Shown: in pieces, positions 1 to 10,745 of the stretch
How positions within the stretch are numbered: position 1 is the first letter of the stretch
How the letters are laid out: each line of letters starts with the position of its first letter
Source of the DNA: Okapia johnstoni
Taxonomy: Eukaryota > Chordata > Mammalia > Artiodactyla > Giraffidae
Length of the DNA stretch: 64,000 nt
Direction: 5' to 3'
Assembly: GCA_024291935.2 (NCBI GenBank)
Contig: CM044320.1
Location: 51,278,001 to 51,342,000 of the forward strand
The notes under the pieces: model-generated
Databases searched by the model: none
What the model was told of the DNA's origin: nothing
The model's input: the letters and a program-made list of their open reading frames with translations, nothing else
Translations under genes and position numbers: made by a program

Positions 1-2814
1 CTTATTTTAATTGCTCATTTTTGATCTGTAGATGCTCCAGGGGTTATAGGGTAGTAGGGGTAGAATTATAGATGGACTAAAGAGTTAGGTGATACTGGTG
101 GGAAGCTGGGCAGGTGAAAGATAAATCAAGCCAGAATGAGCTCCAAGAAAAGAGGACACATAAACAGCTAAATCAGAAACACAAAAATGTCTATTAAGTA
201 GAGATAGGAACAACTATTTGTCAAAATTTCTAATATTGATTGTTGATCTTTCTGCATGAGAATCATACTGTGGCCATTCTTCCTGATTTATTAAATTGAT
301 ATCTTGCTTTTAGACATTAAGGAGCATAGCTTGCTTCGTCTAAATCAACATTGAGAAACTTCAAGTGGAATTCTGAATTTCACTTACTAGTGAGTTGGTT
401 TCAAGGCAGAGACTGAGTTCATTTGTCAAACTTGGCTTTGCAGGGTAATATTCTCGCTCATGCCTTCAAAGTAAATTTGACTCAGCCTATTGGACATGGA
501 AACAAGTTTCTAAATAAAGGAAACTGTTTTCTCTGCAATTCTATGTTCTGCAAGTCACATTTTTATTTAGATGCCTGTGCAAATGTCATTATTTTCACCT
601 TCAAAGATATTATACCCTGAAGGCTGGAAAAATAATCAGGTCTTCATCCAGTCTTTCTCTTTCTTGTTTCTCCCTGTCCTTTGCACCTGTCTGCCTTTAC
701 CACTGCAGCATAGCTATGATACTTTCCCTATTCATTTCCTCACTGTTGGGTCAGGCCTCAGTATAGAAGCCTAGACAAAAACACAGAGATGACAATAAAA
801 GCTCCCATGGAAATAAAACAAAAGGGGGAAAACATGAAAAGAACTTGAAAATAAAAGGATACAAAAGCACGGTGCATAAAGAATTCAGGAGTTGAGAAGA
901 TGATGGAATTAAGAAAAATGTGATAATGTCATTTTTAAAAAAGTGAGATGTTTTCAATAAAAGTCATAGGGAATTGGATTAAAAAGGAAAAACAAAACGT
1001 GGAAGGGAGAATTCTTTTTGGAAAGTTCCATCACCTAAGAGAAGGATTTTCAGGCAAACCTATTACATTTTGCCACAATTGTGTAACAAAATTTATTACT
1101 AAAGACAGTGCACCGTAAACATAAACAATAAGGGAGAGAAAATATTGTTCCTCTTTCGCTGCATGAAGTGTGAGTTTGGAACTGGCCACAAACTCAGCTC
1201 AGAGGATGCTGTATTTGTAAAGGATGCCAACTACTAAGAGAAGTGTACCTGCTGTCTATTCCACAGAACAGAGCTGTCTTTCCAGAGCAGTATAAAAAAT
1301 TGACATGAGCCTGTTTTTACAACAGCTGTGTGGGCTGTGGAAAGTGAACCCCATTCTGCATTGTTTGAACCTGGGCAGGTTTTGAATCTGTAAGTTAGAG
1401 ATGATGGCATTTTCTCTACGTACCTGGAATGAGCCACACTGTGCATGTGATAGGATGTGGTTAACTATAAAGAACCAGACATTTGCAAAGCAGTGCTATG
1501 TTACAATGCACATATATCCACCGGTAATTCCAATTTTAGGACACTGGATAGTAGAAATGATGGTTATGAACATCTGATGGTATTTGGTTCTGAGATGATA
1601 GTATCAGAACTGGAATGTTAAGATTTTTTGGTCATTAGATTCCATTCTCCCTCCAAATTAAGGGAACATGTATATAGTTCAAAATCCAATGTATACAAAA
1701 GGATAATTAGTGAAATATTTATCTCACCCACATACAAACACTTAATATGTCCTTTAAATATTATACATATAAAATAAAATATTCAGCAATTATCATATTA
1801 ATAAGCATTTAGAGTTTCTTAAGTTTTTTCTATTATATGTAATATTGCACACGGCCCCTCTCATAACATTTGTGGAGCTCAGGGAATTAATTCAAATGGA
1901 ACCTCCTCACAATGTGTCTAAATATTTAAAAGTTATAAATCACAAGCTATTAACTAAAATATATTCTATCCCTATTACTTTGATGAATAACATGAAATAG
2001 AAAAACATGAATAAAGTTACATTTCTTATATAACTGAAACTTGGTGAAATATAAAAACTGGAATTATTATTGCACATGTCGCAGTATTCTGGTGATACAC
2101 TGATATTTGGGTTGATAATAAAAATAAAAAATATGATTCATTATCTATGTACTCTATATAATTTATTTTCTTCTTTCATTTTAGCAAAATTACTTAAGAT
2201 ATTTTAAGCAAGATTATCAATAATATTGATATTGAACATGTAATTCAAAGAGTATAAAATTTAAATATGTTTGCATAAAAGTATAAATCAATAATACAAA
2301 ATATAAATCAATTAATACAAGTATAAAATATTTATTAAAATTAATTTTTATGTCTTTGAAAAGTTTTCTTTTAAAATAACCACTGAATGCAAAGGCAAAA
2401 GGAAAATTTGATGACTGAATGTCAAAAATAAAAACTTGAATGTAGATAAATTTCTTGTATATTTATGTTTTGAAATTAATTAAATCTCATTTAAAATGTT
2501 AATTATAAATGTAATCAAAGATAATTGTGTGTTAGTAAAATATTTTAATTTAAATTAAAACTCATTTAATATAAAAGTAAAGCTTTTTGGTTCTGGTGTT
2601 CAAAGCCCATCCAGTGGCCAAGGTGTAAGGAATCTGTATCATGCCATGGTTAGAAAAATTATTAGTTGTTTACACTGGGTAACGTTCCTCAAGCAATTGC
2701 TATTAGCAGTTTCTGTGGATACCATCACAATTCAAACATTAAAATAAACAAAACAAAGCACAGGAAGCAAGAAAATGTCTGATCAGCTTCACTGTAAAAA
2801 AGAATGCAGGAATC
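1..2814. other. AT-rich unique sequence, no gene seen
   Basis: No open frame over 82 codons, no recognisable SINE or LINE and no splice-flanked frame. Positions about 1,740-2,580 are extremely AT-rich with short imperfect repeats of AATAC/TATAAAT type. Very old decayed repeats may be hidden here, but I cannot name any. Confidence 0.6.
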
Positions 2815-4764
2815 TACCTAAATCAAATCCCTTATGATTATACAGTGGAAGTGACAAATAGATTCAAAGGATTAGATCTGATAGAATGCCTGAAGAACTA
2901 TGGAGGGAGCTTCGTAATATTGTACAGGAGGCAGTGATCAAAATCATCCCCAAGAAAAAGATGCAAAAAGGCAAAATGGTTGTCTGAGGAGGCCTTACAA
3001 ATAGCTGAGAAGAGACACAAAAGGCAAAGGAGAAAAGGAAAGATATATCCATCTGAATGCAGTGTTCCAAAGAATAGCAAGGAGAGATAAGAAAGACTAG
3101 TGATCTCTTCAAGAAAATGAGATATCAAGGGAACATTTCATGCAAAGATGGGCACAATAATGGACAGAAATGGTATAGACCTAACAGACACAGAAGATAT
3201 TCAAAGGAGGTAGCAAGAATACACAGAAGAACTATACAAAAAGATTTTAATGACCCAGATAACCACAATGGTGTGATCACTCACCTAGAGCCAGACATCC
3301 TCGAGCCCAAATTCAAGTGGTCCTTAGGTAACGTCACTATGAATAAAGCTAGTGGAGATGATGGAATACCAGCTGAGCTATTTCAAATCCTAAAAGATGA
3401 TGCTGTGAAAGTGCTGCACTCAATATGCCAGCAAATTTGGAAAACTTAGCAGTGGCCACAGGACTGGAAAATGTCAGTATTCATTCCAATCCCATAAGAA
3501 GGGCAATACCAAGAATGTTTAAACTACCACACAATTGCACTCATTGCACATGCTAGCAAGGTCATGCTCAAAATCCTTCAAGCTAGGCTTCAACAGTACA
3601 TGAACTGAGAAATTCCAGATGTTCAAGCTGGATTTAGAAAAGGCAGAGGAACCAGAGATCAAACTGTTGGATCACAGAAAAAGCATCAGTATTCTAGAAA
3701 AGCTTCTGCTTCTTGACTATCCTAAAGCCTTTGACTGTATGGATCACAACAAACTGTGGAAAATTCTTAAAGAGATGGGAATACCAGACCACCTTACCTG
3801 CCTCCTGAGAAACCTGTATGCAGGTCAAGAAGCAACAGTTAGAACTGGACATGGAACAGTTGACTGGTTCCAAATTGGGAAAGGAGTACATCAAGGATGG
3901 ATATTGTCACCCTGCTTATTTAACTTACATGCAGAGTACATCATGTGAAATGCTGGACTAGATGAAGTACAAGCAGGAATCAAGATTGCATGGAGAAATA
4001 TCAATAACCTCAGATATGAAGACAACATCACCCTTATGGCAGAAAGAGTAACTAAAGAGCCTCTTGATGAAGGTGAAAGAGGAGAGTGAAAAAGCTGGCT
4101 AAAAGCTCAACATTCAAAAAATGAAAATCATGGCAACCGATCCCATCACTTCATGTCAAATAAATGGGGAAACAATGGAAACAGTGACAGATTTTATTTT
4201 CTTGGGCTCCAAAATCACTGTAGATGGTGACTGCAGCCATGGAATTAAAAGATGCTTGCTCCTTGGAAGAAAATTTATGACAAACCTAGAGAATGTATTA
4301 AGAAGCAGAGACATTACTTTGCTGACCAAGGTCCATCTAGTCAGAGCTAAGATTTTTCCGGTAGTCATGTATGGATATGAGGGTTGGACCATAAAGAAGG
4401 CTGAATGTCGAAGAAGTGATGCTTTTTAACTGTGGTGTTGGAGAAGACTCTTGAGAGTCCCTTGGACTGCAGGAAGATCAAACCAGTCAATTCTAAAGGA
4501 AATCAACCCTGAATATTCATTGGAAAGACAGATGCTGAAGCTGAAACTCCAATACTTTGGCCACCTGATGCGAAGAGCTGACTCATTAGAAAAACCCTGT
4601 TGCTGGGAAAGACTGAAGTCAAGAGGAGAAGGGGAAGACAGATGGTTGGATGGCATCACTGACTCAATGGACATGAGTTTGAGCAAGCTCTGGGAGATGG
4701 TGAAGGACAGGGAAGCCTGGCGTCCTGCAGTCAGTGGGGTCTCGAAGAGTTGGACATGGCAGCA
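2815..4764 (+). mobile_element. BovB (RTE clade) LINE copy 1, sense, 5' truncated
   Basis: A sense-strand copy of the ruminant BovB non-LTR retrotransposon, covering part of the endonuclease-RT linker, the reverse transcriptase, the C-terminal domain and the 3' end. It is identified by family-typical protein stretches read in pieces ([28 protein letters not shown]) and by near line-by-line similarity to the reverse complement of the second copy at 6,621-8,382. It lacks the usual CAGTTCAGTTCAG 3' repeats and fades out after a decayed AGAGTTGGACATG at about 4,755. No clear target-site duplication was found. It is heavily mutated and has an internal deletion near 3,096. Confidence 0.93.
3117..4764 (+). 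pseudogene. Decayed BovB reverse-transcriptase reading frame
   Basis: The enzyme in intact BovB copies makes cDNA of the element and primes it at a nicked chromosomal target. Here the frame is broken. Open pieces lie at 3,117-3,449, 3,619-3,948, 4,121-4,429 and 4,451-4,909. They end in stops at 3,447-3,449 (TAG where the family has a Gln codon), after the YIM motif near 3,946, and at 4,427-4,429 (TAA where the family has Glu). Motif A is recognisable (YPKAFDCMDH). The catalytic YADD reads Tyr-Glu-Asp-Asn at 4,015-4,026, so the second metal-binding aspartate is lost. The last piece runs past the element into flanking DNA. It cannot encode a working enzyme. That the frame is from BovB is certain; the assignment of each lost residue relies on memory of the family. 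Confidence 0.92.
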
Positions 4765-5214
4765 ACAACTGCATTCTTGCCATCTGAGAGGAACATTTAA
4801 GTTATTAGTCTTTTCTCTTAGGAAATGCTTCTGTAGCCTATACCTTTCCTATTCCCCAAGGCAGTGGTCATTTCTGATGCTGGCAATGGCACAGCCCACA
4901 AATTTCTAACATATTTGGATAGAGCCACCTTTCATTTGAAGACATAGGGCAAAAAATGTGGGGCTTTTCCTTGGGAACTGAATGGCATTAAGAATGTGAA
5001 CAGATGTTTAGAGGTACAATTTGCATTATCCTGGGCTGAGTGCCAGATGCTGTGTGACAAACGTGTTCCCGTACTCTTTAATAAATCCATTGTATAGGTG
5101 TGATAAATAGAACCTTCTCAAATCATCAAAAGGGGCCTTTTTTGCCCATGTCAAATATTTCATACTGAAGGGACTATCTCTGAATATATTTTATTTATAG
5201 TGTCTGCAAGACAA
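4765..5214. other. Unique AT-rich spacer
   Basis: Sequence between BovB copy 1 and the L1 fossil. No gene or repeat recognised. Confidence 0.5.
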
Positions 5215-5249
5215 ATTCCTTGGAAATCAATTTTATCAAAGGGTATAGT

Positions 5250-5301
5250 AGGCATTTTAATTGTTGACAAACATTAGGCATTTTAATTGTTGACAGATAC
5301 T
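5250..5301. repeat. 26-bp tandem duplication, two units
   Basis: AGGCATTTTAATTGTTGACA begins at 5,250 and again at 5,276. The 26-base units differ at a few positions near their 3' ends. The duplication lies inside the L1 fossil and is probably a local replication slip. Confidence 0.9.
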
Positions 5302-6162
5302 GCCAAATTGCTCTTCTTGGTGATTGTGCAATTTGCAATATCATCAGAAATGTAAAAAATGGCTATTTCCCCACATCCTCATTATCAGAGTATTTTAGCA
5401 AACTTTAGTGATCTTTGCCAACGTTAATACCTAGTTGTAGTCTGAATTTGCATTTCTCTTATTATGGGTCAGGTGAACAGCTCTTCATATATTTACATTG
5501 CTATTCAGATTTTCTATCTAGTAAAAACTCTTCATACTCATTGCCCATATTTCTACTGGGTTATTCATCTTTTGCTTTTTGATTTGTAGATTCTTTTCAT
5601 ATATTAGAAAAGTTATCCTTTTGTTTTGTTGTGAATTGCAATGTTTTCCCCAGGATTTTTCTTTTTTTTTTGCTTTGTTTTTCTGCTATTACATACAGAG
5701 ATTTAAGAGATTCTTCTGTAGTCAAATTTATTAATAATTTAATTATGACCACTGGGATTTAAAAAAATACTTTAAAGGCCTTTCCCACTTGAAAATAAAC
5801 AATAAATATTCCTCATGTCTTTAATTTTTTAAAGGTTTTATTTTCACCTTTAAATCTTTGATCTATTTGGGATTTATTTTTGTGGATATTGTGAGGCAAG
5901 TAGTCAATATTTTTCTCCGATGCATAGTCTTGTGTTCCAATTATATAACAATATTTTATCTTTAAAGTAAGAATAGAACTATCCAATTTGAAATATTATC
6001 TTCAGTGTGTTTAAATTTAAATATGTACTTGAGTCTTTTTAAGGGGCTTCTAGACTGTTATATTTTATCTATTTGCATATTCATATTATGGCTTGTATCA
6101 TATTATTTAATTATTGTAATTTTATTCTACATTTTAATATTTTGTAGGGCTAATCTCACATT

Positions 6163-6387
6163 GGGCTCCCCTGGTGACTCAGTGGTAAAGAGTCACTCAG
6201 AATATGCCTGCCAACAGTGCAGGAGACGTGGGTTCAATCCTTTGGTTGGGAAGATCTCCTGGAGAGGGAAATGGCAGCCTACTCCAGACTCTTGCTTGGG
6301 AAATTCCATGGACAGAGGAGCCAGGTGGGCTAGAGTCCATGGGATTGCAAAGAGCTGGGCACGACTGTGTGACTAAACAACAATGAC
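6163..6387 (+). mobile_element. Bov-tA SINE in L1, with TSD
   Basis: A tRNA-derived SINE head (CCCTGGTGACTCAGTGGTAA, decayed B box GGTTCAATCC) is followed by the BovA body. It ends in a CGACTGTGTGACTAAACAAC tail. An 11-base target-site duplication with two mismatches flanks it (AATCTCACATT at 6,152-6,162; AATCTCATGTT at 6,388-6,398). It is inserted in the old L1. Confidence 0.93.
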
Positions 6388-6620
6388 AATCTCATGTTAC
6401 AAAGTTTTTCCAACAAACTTAGGTGCTATTCTTTTTTTTTTTCCTTTTATGGACTAGAATAAATTACTTTAATTCCATAAGTAATCCCCTTGGTAGACTT
6501 TGGATTTGTGCAAATTGTTAAACTAACAAAAACTTATAGCTTTAAGATGATAAAACTTTCTGTAAAAATGTGGAATGTCTTTCCATTACCTTAAATAATT
6601 TTTGTGGGACTTTATTCAGT

Positions 6621-8382
6621 TGCTCAGTTCAGTTCAGTTCAGTCGCTCAGTCGTGTCCGACTCTTTGCAACCCCATGAATCGCAGCACGCCAGGCCTCCC
6701 TGTCCATCACCAACTCCTGGAGTCTACCCAAACCCATGTCCATCAAGTCGGTGATGCCATCCAACCATCTCATCCTTTGTTGTCCCCTTCTCCTCCTGCC
6801 CCCAATCCTTCCCAGCATCGGGGTCTTTTCCAGTGAGTCAACTCTTCACATGAGGTGGCCAAAGTATTGGAGTTTCAGCTTCAACATCAGTCCTTCCAAT
6901 GAACACCCAGGACTGATCTCATTTAGGATGGACTGGTTGGATCTTCTTGCAGTCCAAGGGACTCTCAAAAGTCTTCTCCAACACCACAGTTCAAAAGCAT
7001 CAGTTCTTCGGTGCTCAGCTTTCTTTATAGTCCAACCCTCACATCCATACATGACTGCTGGAAAAACCATAGCCTTGACTAGACAGACCTTTGTTGGCAA
7101 AGTAATGTCACTGCTTTTTAATATGCTGTCTAGGTTGGTCATAAATTTTCTTCTAAGGAGTAAGCATCTTTTAATTTCATGGCTGCAGTCACCATCTGCA
7201 GTGATTTTGGAGCCCAAAAAATAAACTCCGTCATTGTTTCCATTGTTTCTCCATTTATTTGCCATGAAGTGATGGGACCGGATGCCATGATCTTACTTTT
7301 CTGAATGTTGAGCTTTAAGCCAACTTTTTCAGTTTCTTCTTTTACTTTCATCAAGAGGCTCTTTAGTTCTTCACTTTCTGCCATAAGGGTGGTGTCATCT
7401 GCATATCTGAGGGTATTGATATTTCTCCCAGCAATCTTGATTCCACCTTGTGCTTCCTCCAGCCTAGCATTTCTCATGATGTACTCTGCATATAAGTTAT
7501 ATAAGCACGGTGAAAATATATAGCCTTGACATACTCCTTTTCCTATTTGGAACCAGTCTGTTGTTCCATGTCCAGTTCTAACTGTTGCTTCCTGACCTGC
7601 ATACAGGTTTCTCAAGAGGCAGGTCAGGTGGTCTGGTATTCCCATCTCTTCCAGAATTTTCCACAGTTTATTGTGATCCACACAGTCAAAGGCTTTGGCA
7701 TAGTCAATAAAGCAGAAATAGATGTTTTTATGGAACTCTCTTGCTTTTTCAATGATCCAGCGGATGTTGGCAATTTGATCTCTGGTTCCTCTGCCTTTTC
7801 TAAAACCAGCTTGAACATCTGGAAGTTCATGGTTCACGTATTGTTGAAGCCTGGCTTGGAGAATTTTGAGCATTACTTGACTAGCGTGTGAGATGAGTGA
7901 TTGTGCAGTAGTTTGAACATTGTTTGGCATTGCCTTTCTTTTGGATTGGAATGAATACTGACGTTTTCCAGTCCTGTGGCCACTGCTGAGTTCTCAAAAT
8001 TTGCTGGCATATTGAGTGCTGCACTTTCACAGCATCGTCTTTTAGAATTTGAACTAGCTCAACTGGAATACCATCGCCTCCACTAGCTTTGTTCGTAGTG
8101 ATGCTTCCTAAGGCCCACTTGACTTCACATTCCAGGATGTCTGGTTCTAGGTCAGTGATTACACCATTGTGATTATCTGGGTTATGAAGATCTTTTTTTA
8201 TAGTTCTTCTGTGTATTCTTGCCACCTCTTCTTAATATCTTCTGCTTCTGTTAGGTCTATACCATTTCTCTCCTTTATTGAGCCTATCTTTGCATGAAAT
8301 GTTCCCTTGGTATCTCTCATTTTCGTGAAGAGATCTCTAGTCTTTCCCATTCTATTGTTTTCCTCTATTTCTTTGCACTGAT
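6621..8382 (-). mobile_element. BovB LINE copy 2, antisense, 5' truncated, nested in L1
   Basis: The longest-framed BovB in the window, about 1.76 kb. On the minus strand it runs from the region before the reverse transcriptase to the typical 3' end, seen on the plus strand as CAGTTCAGTTCAGTTCAGTC at 6,625 onward. It interrupts the antisense L1, whose segments resume at about 8,390. A target-site duplication is not obvious (only ACTTTA near both ends). Divergence is lower than in copy 1, so it looks younger. Confidence 0.95.
6846..8225 (-). pseudogene. BovB reverse-transcriptase frame, frameshifted
   Basis: Three consecutive minus-strand pieces together cover most of the RT and C-terminal region: 8,225-7,881, 7,930-7,139 (263 residues) and 7,265-6,846. 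The middle piece carries the RT core: motif A (FIDYAKAFD, about residues 74-82), motif B (GVCQG, 132-136) and the catalytic YADD (176-179; bases 7,394-7,405). The third piece carries the RTE C-terminal segment with [10 protein letters not shown]. Frame changes occur near 7,900 and near 7,215. The final stop at 6,846-6,848 is TGA where the family has a CGA arginine codon, consistent with decay of a methylated CpG. The endonuclease half is absent, so the product could not retrotranspose by itself. Confidence 0.92.
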
Positions 8383-8972
8383 ATTAAAGCACTTTAAAAT
8401 TGTTTTGTATAGTTCTGCACTTTTCTTGTTAAATTTATTTATATGTATTTTACATTTTTTGGTACTCACATAAATTAGGATCTTTTATTTCTGCTAATTG
8501 TTACATGTATACATGAAGATTATTTCTTTCCACATATTACTTTTTTTGAGCTAATACATTATTTAATTCTTTTTGTTACCAATATTAAGAAATTAGTTTC
8601 TCAGTTGATTTTATTGAGTTTCTAGGCTATCATCCCTTTTAAAAATTATGAGTCATAACACTTTTACTTTCTCCTTATATGATTTTTCTCTCTTTTTTCA
8701 GGTACCAAATTTTATTAACTACCTAGATGCTCCAGGGTAATATGAAGTATTAGTGACACAAGTGAACTTGTTCCAGACTTTAGTGGGAATCTTCTAGCAT
8801 TTCCCCATTAATTGTGATAACTTTAGGTTGCTGCATGTATTTATATATTTGCCATGTTAATGAAGTATCTATTCACACTTTACCATTTTTTCTTTAAAAC
8901 TTAGAAATAGATATTAAATTTCATTAGATGACTTTAGTACCTGTGGAAATGGCAATGTATTTCTCTTTTTGT

Positions 8973-9036
8973 CCTTTAAGTAATTTTACTATTTATCTTT
9001 AAATTTTACTTTTTATCCTTCCTTTAAGTAATTTTA
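8973..9036. repeat. Tandem duplication, 48-bp period
   Basis: CCTTTAAGTAATTTTA occurs at 8,973-8,988 and again at 9,021-9,036, giving a 48-base period of one and a third units within the L1 fossil. Confidence 0.8.
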
Positions 9037-9240
9037 TAAATAAATTTCCTTGTATTTAATGCTATAATTCTTTGCAATTCCAGGGTAAACTCCTCTGAAT
9101 TGTGTTATTTTATTCCTTTATTATGCTTCTGTATTCTGTTTCCCAATATATTATGGCATTTTTTTGCTTCAATATTCATAGGAAAATTTTTGTCTGAATT
9201 GAAAAAAATTATGGTATAAATATTAAGCTGACTTTTCAAA

Positions 9241-9504
9241 ACTCTCCTTTTTTTATGATCTGGAAGAACTGTCCCTCTTTGCCATGTGTATGTCTTTTTC
9301 TTGGGCACCATTGGAGTTCTGATTACACGGGTTGGTATTTTGGAGGTTATGTGTATTAAAGTACTGATTTGTCTAGAGTGACTCCGTAAGTCGAGTGTTT
9401 TCATATACAAAATTCTTAGCCCTCTAAAAATCCAGTGTCATATCTCAGCACAGCCCTGTTAACCCTATCTCTGTCAGACAAAGTTGATGACATAGTGACA
9501 AATC
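9241..9504. other. Spacer, possibly L1 edge
   Basis: No gene is recognised. The first 60 bases could still be decayed L1. The 101-codon minus frame at 9,105-9,410 overlaps the L1 fossil and has no support. Confidence 0.4.
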
Positions 9505-9600
9505 CCTACTTGTCCTTCAGGGTACTGTTCAAATGATACCTTCTTCACAAAGACTTCCTGGTCCCTCCAACTTCAAAATGAGCTCTTTCTTTGAGGATTA
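9505..9600 (+). repeat. L2 LINE fragment
   Basis: The stretch GTCCTTCAGGGTACTGTTCA followed by CACAAAGACTTCCTGGTCCC matches the L2 3' region, where it precedes the terminal signal block. Short and diverged. Confidence 0.5.
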
Positions 9601-9627
9601 TTTTAGTTTTTTTTCACTTATTTATTT

Positions 9628-9712
9628 CTTTTTAATTAAAAAATTTTATTGGCATGTAGTGGATTTACAATATTCTGTTAGTTTCAGGTGTACACCATAG
9701 TAATTGAGACTC
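9628..9712 (-). mobile_element. Artiodactyl L1 3'-end fragment
   Basis: Antisense L1 3' UTR of artiodactyl type: TTTTTAATT leader, then GATTTACAATATTCTGTTAG and TTTCAGGTGTACACCATAG. Severely 5' truncated to under 100 bases. Confidence 0.7.
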
Positions 9713-9824
9713 TTTTCTTTAAACATAAAAAGAAAATCCTTCTGACACACTGCAGCTTTCTGATGCATGTTATTCTACAGATTCATTAGATGTTTGTAGG
9801 CATTAGACAAAATGTCTTCACAAT

Positions 9825-9985
9825 ATTGTATTATTTAATCCTCACCACAGCCCTGTGATTTGAACAGTTATAGATAAATGAATGTTAACCTAGAGAGAGA
9901 GTCAATAATTCTTTTTTAGGTCACAGAGCTGATAGGCTACAAGCTAGGAATTCAACGTAAGTCTGTCTGATTCAAAACTATTTTT
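9825..9985 (-). repeat. MIR SINE
   Basis: Antisense MIR landmarks: ATTTAATCCTCACCACAGCC, then AGGTCACAGAGCTGATAGGC, then a decayed B-box region AGGAATTCAACGTAAG. Confidence 0.75.
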
Positions 9986-9989
9986 TCCA

Positions 9990-10530
9990 CCAGATCATGT
10001 TGATGAAACAGCAGATCATTTTTGCAATTATTTTGTAAGTCTTCCTCTCCCATACGAGATTCCAAGACACCTCAGGGTCTGGTTGTGTGTTATTTCTCTT
10101 TGAATCCTCTATACCTTCTTGTACCTGAGAGAAAGGAAACAAAAGCTAATCAGATTGGTAGGGATAAACAGAATGAGTATCTCAAATTTGATTCCAGTAA
10201 AATTTCAAAATGAATTATAGAGTTTTACTCATGCGTTTAATCACTATTTATAGTTCATTAATCCACACATTTATAAGTTCTTGGCAGAAGAGTTTTTAGA
10301 AGGATTTCTGGAGCCATGGGATATGGGGTTTGCTTTCATGGTTATCTGGTTATGGAGGCTGCTGGTGGATATTTTCTGGGGCCAGGTCACTGGCAGAATT
10401 TCCAGTGTTAATTGGCTGCAGTTTATCTCGATGCTGGAAAACTGTGAGGTGCTGCTTACTTCTCACCTCCTGGCTGTCTGATTGCTTTCTTGGCAAGCCA
10501 GATCTTCATCAGAGCTTTATCTAGAAGTGA
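9990..10530. other. Unique sequence
   Basis: No repeat or gene recognised. The frame at 10,281-10,481 (66 codons) has no family resemblance and no splice context. Confidence 0.5.
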
Positions 10531-10534
10531 TAGC

Positions 10535-10745
10535 TTCCTCTTTTCAAACCCTGTAAAACTCTATCTGTATCCCTTTTTTGTCATCTTTTACTTCCTACGT
10601 GGCATTACAATGATTTATGTACATAGCTAAAATCCTTTATTACTCGGTGAGCATCTTAAGATCAGAGGCTATGTTGCATTCATTCCCCACTGTGCTCACA
10701 TGGTGCTTGGCACATAGTAGGAGCTCAATAGATTAAAAAAGTGAT
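10535..10745 (+). repeat. L2 LINE 3' end
   Basis: Ends in the L2 terminal block: ATCAGAGGCTATGTTGCATT, then GTGCTTGGCACATAGTAGGA and GCTCAATAGATTA. Confidence 0.7.

Larger units (their letters stand above)
5215..9240 (-). mobile_element. Ancient L1 LINE, antisense, split by two insertions
   Basis: Read on the given strand, this is the typical antisense L1 3' region. It holds the stretch ending in CCCCACATCCTC (near 5,370), the TTTGCATTTCTCTTAT-type segment (5,445) and a decayed TATTTGGGATTTATTTTTGTG (5,865). Segments antisense to ORF2 follow, such as GGAATGTCTTTCCATTACC at 6,573-6,591 and GAGCTAATACATTATTT near 8,550. The order of these segments follows L1 on both sides of the insertions at 6,163-6,387 and 6,621-8,382, so one element was split. 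Divergence is high, as expected of an L1M-age copy. The right edge (9,220-9,300) is uncertain. Both reading frames are destroyed. Confidence 0.75.

Noticed and set aside
6736..7224. 162-codon plus-strand frame
   Set aside because: Antisense shadow of BovB copy 2; the real frame is on the minus strand.
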